Below the pieces are notes generated by a model that was not told the origin of the DNA, did not search any database, and saw only the letters and a list, made by a program, of their open reading frames with translations. This document shows positions 16,424-23,325 of a stretch of 64,000 bases of DNA, one piece after another. A program made the position numbers and the translations under genes. Origin of the DNA: Granulicella arctica (GTDB lineage Bacteria > Acidobacteriota > Terriglobia > Terriglobales > Acidobacteriaceae); assembly GCF_013410065.1 (NCBI RefSeq), contig NZ_JACCCW010000002.1, positions 1,364,001 to 1,428,000 on the forward strand, written 5' to 3'. Positions within the stretch are counted from its first letter, which is position 1. The number at the start of each line of letters is the position of its first letter.

Positions 16424-16487
16424 AACAAGCAACGGCAAAAACAACCGCAGGTCCTTCGACTACGCTGCGCTCCGCTCAGGATGACAG
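16424..16487 (+). repeat. REP-like intergenic repeat, copy 1
   Basis: This copy lies between hemC and hemD. The unit is a CAACGGCAA-rich leader, then CCGCAGGTCCTTCGACT, a variable centre, and CGCTCAGGATGACAG. The outer parts GTCCTTCGAC and GTCATCCTGAG (other strand) form an imperfect dyad. A partial leader (AACAAGCAATCGCAAG) follows at 16510-16526. Confidence 0.75.
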
Positions 16488-16558
16488 GATTTTGGGGGGA
16501 GCGAGAGAAGAACAAGCAATCGCAAGGGCCGATGCTTGTCCTTCTCCTGTGTTGCGGT

Positions 16559-17509
16559 TTAGACGGATGCGTTGAGGAGGTTGAGGGCGCCTCGGGCGAT
16601 CAGGTCGGCGGCTATCTGTTCACCTAATTCGTTAGGGTCGGAGGTGCATGGGGTGGTGGCGGAGAGTTGGACCATGGCTTCGCCGTCGGGGGCGACTACC
16701 TGGGCGTAGAGGCGGTAGTGGCCATCTTCGGGGGTGCAGTGGGCTCCGATGGGAAGTTGACAGCCGCCGCCTAGGGCGTTGAGGACGGCACGCTCGGCGG
16801 TGGTGCAGAAGCGGGTGTGAGGGTGCTCGAAGAAGGCGATGGCGTTGCGGACGTAGGCGTCGTGGGCTTCGTCGACGGGGTGGTCGATGGCGCGGGTTTC
16901 GAGGGCTAGGGCTCCCTGGCCAGGGGCCGGACACATTTCTTCGGGAGAGAAGCGTTGATGGACCCACTCGGCGCGCTTGAGGCGGTCGAGGCCGGCTGCG
17001 GCTAAGACGAGGGCGTCGGCGTCTCCCTTTTCTAGTTTTTTGAGGCGGGTGTCGATGTTGCCGCGGATCTCGACGAACTCGAGGTCGGGGCGGAGGGCGA
17101 GGAGCTGGGCTCGGCGACGCGGGCTGGTGGTGCCGACGCGGCCTCCTTCCGGGAGGGTGTGGAGCGCCCAGTAGGGCTCGCAGACCCAGACGTCGCGGGC
17201 GTCGGCGCGTTTGGGGATGGCAGCGAGGCTGAACTGGGAGGCAAGCTGGGTGGGGAGATCTTTGAGGCAGTGTACAGCGAGATCGATGCGGCCCTCTTGC
17301 AGGGCCTCTTCGATCTCCTTGATGAAGATGCCTTTGCCGTCGAGGTTGGGTGGCGGGACGAAGCCGGGCTGCTGCATGCGGTCGCCGGTGGTGCGGATGA
17401 TCTCGAGCTCGGCGTGGTAGCCTGCGTCGCGGAGGGCGTAGAGGATGTGGTTAGCCTGCCAGAGGGCGAGCTGCGAGCCCCGGGAGCCGATGCGAATGAT
17501 CTCTTTCAT
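16559..17509 (-). CDS. hemC: Hydroxymethylbilane synthase (porphobilinogen deaminase)
   Basis: 316 residues, the normal length. HemC joins four porphobilinogens. Landmarks are IRIGSRGSQLALWQ at the N-terminus, AVHCLKDLPTQL (substrate-binding Asp and Lys), GTTSPRRRAQLL, DALVLAAAGLDRL, and LGGGCQLPIGA, in which the cysteine carries the dipyrromethane cofactor. The ATG at 17509 is the only good start. hemD lies downstream on the same strand, so the two act in consecutive steps. About 620 bases without a gene lie upstream. Confidence 0.94.
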   Translation of the reverse strand: MKEIIRIGSRGSQLALWQANHILYALRDAGYHAELEIIRTTGDRMQQPGFVPPPNLDGKGIFIKEIEEALQEGRIDLAVHCLKDLPTQLASQFSLAAIPKRADARDVWVCEPYWALHTLPEGGRVGTTSPRRRAQLLALRPDLEFVEIRGNIDTRLKKLEKGDADALVLAAAGLDRLKRAEWVHQRFSPEEMCPAPGQGALALETRAIDHPVDEAHDAYVRNAIAFFEHPHTRFCTTAERAVLNALGGGCQLPIGAHCTPEDGHYRLYAQVVAPDGEAMVQLSATTPCTSDPNELGEQIAADLIARGALNLLNASV

Positions 17510-17929
17510 GTCTTCTTCAGGATAAGCGACGATGAGGAATCCGCTTGTGGGAGTCTTGAATCGGTATAAAAAGAGGTCTACCCCCTACCCCCTATCTGAG
17601 ATATCAAAATATGAAGAACAAAGGACTTAGGTCTGGACTTAGATATGATTTGGTCTGGTTGAATCGGGGGGTTGGTTGCGCTTGTAGCGGCGGGTCGGGG
17701 ACTGGGAACGTGTTTCTGCTCCCTTTATTCATTATATCGAGCGGCAAGGGGTGAATGGGCACATTTCGAGTGATGCGAACGGTGCGTCTTTATTGGGGAT
17801 TTCGTGGTGGGGTGGGTTTGGGGGGCTTGACAGGTTTTTGGGTGGTTGGATTGAGGGTAAAGCATTTGGCTCTTCGAAGCGGTTTAGAGACTGAGGAGCT
17901 ATGGAGAGGGGTGCGGGCGACGATTCCCT

Positions 17930-17992
17930 CAGAGGCTAAAGCCCCGCGTCTTTTCACCCTTTACGGCACGGCAGAAGCCGTGCCCTTCCGAA
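17930..17992. repeat. GGCTAAAGCC / GGCACGGC hairpin repeat
   Basis: The sequence AGGCTAAAGCCCCG is followed by GGCACGGC (17965-17972), loop AGAA, and GCCGTGCC (17977-17984), giving a perfect 8-pair stem. Units of this form (CTAAAGCC... followed by a GGCACGGC hairpin) are familiar as dispersed intergenic repeats in Acidobacteriaceae; only one copy is present in this window. Confidence 0.5.
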
Positions 17993-18078
17993 ACCCTTTT
18001 CCTCCGGTAGCAGTTTTTTTGACAGGACAATTCTTGAGTGATCGACTTTCCGTTCATGCGAAGCCTTCACACGAAACG

Positions 18079-18108
18079 ATAAGACCCGCCTTGGATGGCG
18101 GGTCTTAT
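18079..18108 (-). terminator. Terminator of the PAS-protein gene
   Basis: ATAAGACCCGCC (18079-18090) pairs perfectly with GGCGGGTCTTAT (18097-18108) around a 6-base loop, 21 bases after the minus-strand stop. On the minus strand it is followed by CGTTTCGTG, so the T-run is poor, but stem strength and position support termination. Confidence 0.75.
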
Positions 18109-18129
18109 CCCTCTTTGATGTTCGGTTCG

Positions 18130-18642
18130 CTAAACACTGAGGCCGGGAACGGTCTTGCTGGTGTTGTGTCGGAAGATATTGACCGCTCCAATTACCTCAT
18201 CTTTGTGATCGCGGATGGGGAAGATGTTGGCCAGGGCCAGAAGGCGTTGCCCGCCTGGCTGCTCGCAGATCGCGTCGGCGTTGCGAACAGTACCACCATT
18301 CTTGATCACCACGGATGGCGGTGCGTGTTCGTGGGGCATCACCTCACCCGACGGATAGCGGAGTATGTGAGCTCCGCAGTACTTCTCCGAGGCTCCCAGG
18401 GCAGGAGAGCGTCCCCAGGCTGCAATCGCCGTTTGATTGCATTTGATAAGGGTTCCATCCTTTTCCAGAACATAGATTCCCACGGGGATGTCATCGATCG
18501 CCGATTGATCCGCAAGAATTCCCTCAACGACAAGATGCCCGCTCTGGATTTCTCCTCGAAATTCGATGTTCTCGAAGTCACCCTCCAAGATCATTTCGCG
18601 CGTTGCCTGAGTATCAACTGGAAGTACCGTACTCGTCGCCAT
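18130..18642 (-). CDS. Single PAS-domain sensor-like protein
   Basis: 170 residues. One PAS domain covers about residues 50-160: DDIPVGIYVLEKDGTLIKCN, AAIAAWGRSPALG, and the C-terminal GQRLLALANIFPIRDHKDEV with GAVNIFR. No kinase, cyclase or DNA-binding output domain is attached, so it probably signals through a partner. The ATG at 18642 is preceded by AAGGAGG at ideal spacing (GAAGGAGGCGAA), which decides the start over an ATG nine codons upstream. It has its own terminator and lies between hemC and hemA with no shared operon. The ligand is unknown. Confidence 0.75.
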   Translation of the reverse strand: MATSTVLPVDTQATREMILEGDFENIEFRGEIQSGHLVVEGILADQSAIDDIPVGIYVLEKDGTLIKCNQTAIAAWGRSPALGASEKYCGAHILRYPSGEVMPHEHAPPSVVIKNGGTVRNADAICEQPGGQRLLALANIFPIRDHKDEVIGAVNIFRHNTSKTVPGLSV

Positions 18643-18812
18643 TTCGCCTCCTTCGTGTGTGTGATTCACAGTGTGAGGGAACCTTACTGGCCTACCGAAG
18701 CCCTGTCTTCGATCTAAAGATGGAAATATTAATCAACCTTTGGATCTATCCGATGCTTTGCGACAGTGGAGCCGCGTTTTGGCAGCTTCTATTCTTGTGC
18801 GCTGGATCTCGG

Positions 18813-20054
18813 TTATTCGGGGTCTTTGGTGGAGGGCTTGCGGAGGGCGGTGAGTTGGGGGTGGAGGAGCTTGGCGGTGAGGGAGCGGGTGAGGGCTTCG
18901 ACTGCATCGCGCTGCTCGGGGGTGAGGGTGGCGAGTTTGGCGGCGGAGCGGGCGAGTTCGGCCTCGCGGATGGACTCGGCGTTTTGCTGGAGGGCGAGGA
19001 TGGCGGGGACGGCGTCGCGGGATTGTAACCGCTGCTGATACTTATCGACCTCGCGAGCGACGATGGACTCGGCGGCCTGGGCTTCGCGGCTGCGGTCGGC
19101 GAGGTTGGCCTGGGCGACCTGCTGGAGGTCGTCGATGTCGTAGACGAAGCAGCCTTCGACCTCGTTCATGCTGGGATCGACGTCGCGTGGAACGGCGATG
19201 TCGATGAAGAACATGGGGCGGTGGCGGCGGCGCTCGAGGAAGTGCTGGCCGTGGGAGCGGCCAAAGATCTTATGCGGGGCTCCGGTGGAGGTGATGACGA
19301 TGTCGGCTCGGGCGGCCTGGGCGTAGAGCTCGTCGTAGGGGATGACGGTGGTGGAGGCGGGCGAGTGGAGGAACTCGGCGGCGAGGCGCTGGGCGTGGGC
19401 CTCGGTCCGGTTGGCGACGAGGATGCTGGCGGCTCCCTGCTGGATGAGGTGACGGGCGGCTAGCTCGGACATTTTGCCGGCTCCGACGAGGAGGACGGTC
19501 TTGCCTTGCAGGTTGCCGAAGATCTTGCGGGCGAGGTCGACGGCGACGCTGGCGATGGAGACGGAGCTGGAGCCGATCTGGGTTTCGCTGCGGATTTTTT
19601 TGGCTACGGTGAAGGTGCGCTGGAGGAGGGCTTCGAGGTTGGTCTGGACGGCGCCGACCTCGCGGGCTACGGTGTAGGACTCTTTGACCTGGCCGAGGAT
19701 CTGGGGCTCGCCGACGACCATGGAGTCGAGGGAGCTGGCGACGCGGAAGAGATGGCGGACGGCTTCGCGCTCGCGGAACTCGTAGAGGTGGGGGGTGAGA
19801 GTGGCGATGGGAACGGCGAAGTACTCGTGGAGGAAGCGGGGCAGGTCGGGGGTGGTGTCGTCCTGGAGGGTGAGGAGTTCGACGCGGTTGCAGGTGGAGA
19901 GGATGAGGCCCTCGTGGATGCCGGGCTGGTGGAGGAGGGTGCGCGTAGCGTCGGCGAGGCGGCCTGCGGGGATGGCGAGGCGCTCGCGGACCTCGATGGG
20001 CGCGGTGTTGTGGTTGATGCCTAACAGCACGAGACTGCGCGTGGTCTCGCTCAT
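18813..20054 (-). CDS. hemA: Glutamyl-tRNA reductase
   Basis: 413 residues. HemA reduces glutamyl-tRNA to glutamate-1-semialdehyde, the first committed step of C5 haem synthesis. Landmarks are LLGINHNTAPIEVRERLA, the catalytic cysteine in LSTCNRVELLT, HLFRVASSLDSMVVGEPQILGQ, the NADPH-binding KTVLLVGAGKMSELAARHL, and a C-terminal dimerisation helix ending in LRKPSTKDPE. I start at the ATG at 20054, which overlaps the upstream gene stop (ATGA); an open frame further upstream lies inside the CcsA-like gene. The gene pair CcsA/HemX-like plus hemA on one strand is common in bacteria. Confidence 0.94.
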   Translation of the reverse strand: MSETTRSLVLLGINHNTAPIEVRERLAIPAGRLADATRTLLHQPGIHEGLILSTCNRVELLTLQDDTTPDLPRFLHEYFAVPIATLTPHLYEFREREAVRHLFRVASSLDSMVVGEPQILGQVKESYTVAREVGAVQTNLEALLQRTFTVAKKIRSETQIGSSSVSIASVAVDLARKIFGNLQGKTVLLVGAGKMSELAARHLIQQGAASILVANRTEAHAQRLAAEFLHSPASTTVIPYDELYAQAARADIVITSTGAPHKIFGRSHGQHFLERRRHRPMFFIDIAVPRDVDPSMNEVEGCFVYDIDDLQQVAQANLADRSREAQAAESIVAREVDKYQQRLQSRDAVPAILALQQNAESIREAELARSAAKLATLTPEQRDAVEALTRSLTAKLLHPQLTALRKPSTKDPE

Positions 20055-20869
20055 GGAGTGGTGAACCTGTGGACGCTGGAGAGCTGGTTGGCAGCCCAGA
20101 CGGCGAGGACGACGAGGAAGACGAAGCTGGAGAGATAGACGGCGCGACGTCCGCGGAGGCCGGAGTGGCGGCGGATGAAGATCATGATGGCGTAGGCGAA
20201 CCACATGGCGAAGGAGAGCAGGACCTTGGGGTCGAGGAAGAAGGTGGAGCCGATGGTCTGCTGCGCGATGACGGAGCCGATGAGGAGACCGGCGGTCATG
20301 CAGGGGAAGCCGTAGAGGAGGCTCTTGAGGGCGATCTGGTCGGTGGTTTCGAGGGGTGGGAGCCAGAGGAGCGTGGGGGCCTTCTTCTTGAGGCGGCGTT
20401 CTTGAATGAGATAGAACAGCGACGCTAGAAGCGAGAGGATGAGGGCGGCGTAGGCGGCGAGCAGGAGAGCTATGTGGAGGAGGATCCAGCCGGTGCTGTG
20501 GATGGGGAGGGTCTCCTGGCCGGGGCGGAAGGCGGCGAGCACGCCGAGGAGGAAGACGAGGGGAAGGACAAAGATGCCGAGGGAGACGGTGCGGAATCGC
20601 CAGTAGACGAGAAGGAAGGCGGCGGCGAGCAGGAGGGCGAAGAGGCTCTGTATTTCGTGGGTTTCGACGGGGAGGCGATGGTGGGCGGCGTTGAGCATCT
20701 CGGCGAGCGAGACGAAGTGGAAGAGCAGTGCGGCGATGGTGGTGGGGATGGCGATGCGGCTCCAGCCGCTTCGGCTGCGCTCAGGGGTGGCGGCGAGCGC
20801 GGCAGGAAGGACGGCGAGCGCGGCTATGCCGTAGAGGAGAACCGCGACTTTGAGCCAGAGGAGTGACAT
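20051..20869 (-). CDS. CcsA/HemX-like cytochrome c assembly-family membrane protein
   Basis: 272 residues with about eight hydrophobic segments, from LLWLKVAVLLYGIAALAVL at the N-terminus to YLSSFVFLVVLAVWAANQL at the C-terminus. The order of segments and the histidine positions (FHFVSLAEML, HEIQSLFALL, HSTGWILLHIALLL) fit the HemX branch of the cytochrome c assembly superfamily, whose members accompany hemA and may tune haem synthesis or carry haem. The typical tryptophan-rich CcsA loop is not obvious, which favours HemX over CcsA. The start at 20869 excludes an upstream extension encoded by intergenic repeats. It is translationally coupled to hemA. Confidence 0.8.
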   Translation of the reverse strand: MSLLWLKVAVLLYGIAALAVLPAALAATPERSRSGWSRIAIPTTIAALLFHFVSLAEMLNAAHHRLPVETHEIQSLFALLLAAAFLLVYWRFRTVSLGIFVLPLVFLLGVLAAFRPGQETLPIHSTGWILLHIALLLAAYAALILSLLASLFYLIQERRLKKKAPTLLWLPPLETTDQIALKSLLYGFPCMTAGLLIGSVIAQQTIGSTFFLDPKVLLSFAMWFAYAIMIFIRRHSGLRGRRAVYLSSFVFLVVLAVWAANQLSSVHRFTTP

Positions 20870-20952
20870 TGCTAAGATTCGATCGCTGTGGGCTGCGCGA
20901 ATCTTCAGTATATCGTGTGCGCTCAGGATGACTGTTTTTGGTGGATAGATAA

Positions 20953-21122
20953 GAACAGGCAACAGCAACGACAAAAGCAACCGCAGGTCCTTCGACTACG
21001 CGCTTTGCGCTTCGCTCAGGATGACAGTTTTTGGGTGGGTGGATAAGAACAGGCAACAGCAACGACAAGAACAACCGCAGGTCCTTCGACTACGCGCTTT
21101 GCGCTTCGCTCAGGATGACAGT
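20953..21122 (+). repeat. REP-like intergenic repeat, tandem copies 2 and 3
   Basis: Two nearly identical units (20953-21027 and 21045-21122) stand head to tail between the CcsA/HemX-like gene and the PNGase A-like gene. Each has a GAACAGGCAACAGCAACGAC leader, CCGCAGGTCCTTCGACTACG, GCTTTGCGCTTCG and CTCAGGATGACAG. A truncated third end (TGCGCTCAGGATGACTG) lies at 20919-20935. Confidence 0.8.
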
Positions 21123-21153
21123 TTTTTTTGCGATTTGAGGAGAAGAGAGAGTG

Positions 21154-21189
21154 AACATGGGCGGATGCGGGTTGGCATCCGCCCATGTT
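21154..21189 (-). terminator. Terminator of the PNGase A-like gene
   Basis: A perfect 15-pair stem, AACATGGGCGGATGC (21154-21168) with GCATCCGCCCATGTT (21175-21189), closes a GGGTTG loop 15 bases after the minus-strand stop. On the minus strand it is followed by the pyrimidine-rich CACTCTCTCTTCTCC. Confidence 0.8.
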
Positions 21190-21204
21190 GGTTGTGTGAG
21201 GCGT

Positions 21205-22914
21205 TTATTTCAGGTCGTCGCAGTGCTTTCCGTCGGTGATGGCGGTTAGGACTGAGTTGACTGAGGTGAGGGTGCGGTCGTAGCAGCCTTCGAAGAGCTG
21301 GAAGCTGCGGTACTGGCCGGTGGTGGCGGTGGGGGTGTGGGAGACGAAGTTTCCGGCGGCGTTGTAGTTGAGGGTGTCGGCGGCCTGGATGGTCTCGTGG
21401 CTGGCAGCGAGGGTGATTGGGAGGCCGAAGAAGGGCTGTTTGAGGGTGTCGATATTCTGCTGATTGACGGTGGTGGTGATGGCGGTGGTGCCGTCGGCGT
21501 TACCGAGCTGATTGTAGTTGAGGGTGAGCGGGTAGGAGACGTCGCGGATTTTGGTGTCGGTGAAGATGCCGTTGCGGGTAGTGGTGACCTGGTGGGCGGT
21601 GGTGGTCTGGGTGAGGAGCTGCTGATACTGCGTGGCGGTGATGTTGTAGGTCTGGAGGTTGGCGAAGGTGCCGGTCTGCTCTACGGTGGTATCGACGCGG
21701 CCGAAGGAGGTGTTGACGTAACCGCCGATGGTGTACTTGCTCGAGGCGGTGACGTTGACGGTGCCGGTGATGTTGCCGCTGGTGTCGGTCTTCAGGTTTT
21801 CGGCGATAGTGGGTGCGGCGGTGGCAGTGAGGGTGTTTTTGGTGGTTGCGCCGGTGACGATGGGGCGGAAGGGATCGGCGAAGAGGAGAAGTGAGCCGGT
21901 GATGTCAAAGCCGCTGTCGGCGTTATAGACGCTGACGGCGACGGTATGGGAGCTGCCGTCGTTGAGCTGGGCGGCGAAGGGGGTGAGATCGACGCGGTAG
22001 GGCTTGAAGTTGAGGGTCTGGACGCCGGGGATGGGCTCCCAGAGGTAGGGGTCGATGCCGCCGGTGTAGATCCAGGGGTAGACGGGCGCGATGCCGGCGG
22101 GGGTGCCATCGATGGTGACGAGGGTCTGGCGGAAGCCGGTGTTGCCACAGTTTTCGAGCTCGTTGGCGACGTCGTTGGGGACGCAGGTGTACCAGAACTC
22201 GTCGGAGGACTGGGACTGGGTGACGAGATCGAGGTAGGCGCGGACGGTGTTGCGTGGGAGGGTGAAGGTTCCGCTTACGGTGTCGGTGCTGGAGCTGACG
22301 CGGCCGGTCTCGTTGGTGGGAAAGGAGTAGACGGCGGTGGGGGTGGCGGGCGCGGGGTCGCGGAAGGAGGCGGGGTAGAACTCGAGGGTAGCGGAGGAGT
22401 AGATGGCTCCGTTGTAGTCGACGCCGCCGGAGACGCCATAGTAGTTGGCGATGCTGGCGACGCCGACCTGGGTGTCCTTGAAGAGGGCGCTGAGGTCGGT
22501 GACGTCGCGCTCGATGTGCCAGGAGGGCGAGAGGGCTGAGCGGGGCTCGGCGGTGGTGCCGAAGTAGATGTTGGCTCCGCCGAGGAAGAACTTGGCGGTG
22601 CGGTCGTACTGGCGGCCGGCGGTGACGGTGAAGTCGGCGGTGAGGACGACCTTGGCCCAGGGACCTTTGCAGTCGGCGGGTGGGGTGTAGGTGATGGGCT
22701 TATCGTTGAAGTCGATGAACTCGAGGTTGGAGAAGAGGGTGACGACGCAGGGGGTGGTGCTGGGGCGGGAGACGAGGGGCTCGGCGGAGACGGGGTTGGA
22801 GGAGCCTATCTGCGGGCTGGGCGGGTTCGGGATGACGACCTGGGCGGGCACGACCGCGACGAGAGCGGCGGCGCCGAAGAGCGCGATAGCGGTGTTTCGT
22901 ACAGAGGAGAGCAC
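21205..22914 (-). CDS. Secreted PNGase A-like protein (peptide-N-glycanase family)
   Basis: 569 residues. The family is peptide-N4-(N-acetyl-beta-glucosaminyl)asparagine amidase A, which removes N-glycans from glycopeptides in plants and fungi. Diagnostic stretches are GPWAKVVLTADFTVTAGRQYDR, HIERDVTDLSALF and IAPVYPWIYTGGIDPYLWEP (the strongest match), then YRVDLTPFAAQLNDG and HTVAVSVYNAD. A signal peptide (NTAIALFGAAALVAVVPAQ) follows a GTG at 22914 that has CGAGG upstream; the much longer open frame upstream has no fitting content. The protein is probably exported. Catalytic residues of this family are not certain, so activity is inferred. It stands alone between two repeat-filled gaps, with its own terminator. 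Confidence 0.75.
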   Translation of the reverse strand: MLSSVRNTAIALFGAAALVAVVPAQVVIPNPPSPQIGSSNPVSAEPLVSRPSTTPCVVTLFSNLEFIDFNDKPITYTPPADCKGPWAKVVLTADFTVTAGRQYDRTAKFFLGGANIYFGTTAEPRSALSPSWHIERDVTDLSALFKDTQVGVASIANYYGVSGGVDYNGAIYSSATLEFYPASFRDPAPATPTAVYSFPTNETGRVSSSTDTVSGTFTLPRNTVRAYLDLVTQSQSSDEFWYTCVPNDVANELENCGNTGFRQTLVTIDGTPAGIAPVYPWIYTGGIDPYLWEPIPGVQTLNFKPYRVDLTPFAAQLNDGSSHTVAVSVYNADSGFDITGSLLLFADPFRPIVTGATTKNTLTATAAPTIAENLKTDTSGNITGTVNVTASSKYTIGGYVNTSFGRVDTTVEQTGTFANLQTYNITATQYQQLLTQTTTAHQVTTTRNGIFTDTKIRDVSYPLTLNYNQLGNADGTTAITTTVNQQNIDTLKQPFFGLPITLAASHETIQAADTLNYNAAGNFVSHTPTATTGQYRSFQLFEGCYDRTLTSVNSVLTAITDGKHCDDLK

Positions 22915-23133
22915 GCGGAGAACCTCGGTTGGAGATTGAAGATGACGAAGGGTAGCACGAGATTTGCAGAAACGTGAAAATTTGATTTTGGTTTGGGCAG
23001 GGATTTGCTTGGATGCGGAAGGGGGAGTGAGAGAGCGTAACGATTTCCTCAGGGGTTGGAGTTTGTCCCGTTCACGGTGAAGCTGATTGAATCCCACCCT
23101 TTGCAAGAGCGCGAAGGATGGGGCACCCGGCAT

Positions 23134-23196
23134 ACAACGGCAAAAACAACCGCAGGTCCTTCGGCTACGCGCTTTGCGCTTCGCTCAGGATGACAG
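23134..23196 (+). repeat. REP-like intergenic repeat, copy 4
   Basis: One unit between the PNGase A-like gene and mutS: ACAACGGCAAAAACAACCGC, AGGTCCTTCGGCTACG, GCTTTGCGCTTCG and CTCAGGATGACAG. A leader-only partial copy (GAGCAACAGCAAAAGCAG) follows at 23221-23238. Orientation is the same as in all other copies. Confidence 0.75.
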
Positions 23197-23325
23197 TTTT
23201 TTGGTGGGGTGGGAGAAAAACGAGCAACAGCAAAAGCAGATGCAAATGCCGGGCCTGCGGGGTTTTGAACAGGTGGGTAGGGTGGGGAGATGATCTGAGG
23301 GCGGCGGGGCGGTATTCTGACGGAT

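Larger units (their letters stand above)
17510..18129. other. Gene-poor stretch upstream of hemC, with one hairpin repeat
   Basis: No credible gene was found here. An open frame crosses the region on the plus strand but runs on through the antisense of the PAS gene and has no domain. The only structures seen are a GGCTAAAGCC-type and GGCACGGC/GCCGTGCC hairpin repeat near 17930-17990 and the PAS-gene terminator at 18079-18108. The hemC promoter should lie near 17510-17620. Confidence 0.6.

Noticed and set aside
17755..18717. A 320-codon open frame on the plus strand
   Set aside because: It runs antisense through the whole PAS gene, which has a strong ribosome binding site and a clear domain; the frame itself shows no domain and crosses the terminator hairpin. 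High G content keeps stops rare here.
20870..20980. N-terminal extension of the CcsA/HemX-like gene
   Set aside because: The additional codons are read out of the intergenic repeat and have no membrane or signal pattern; the ATG at 20869 gives the expected first helix.
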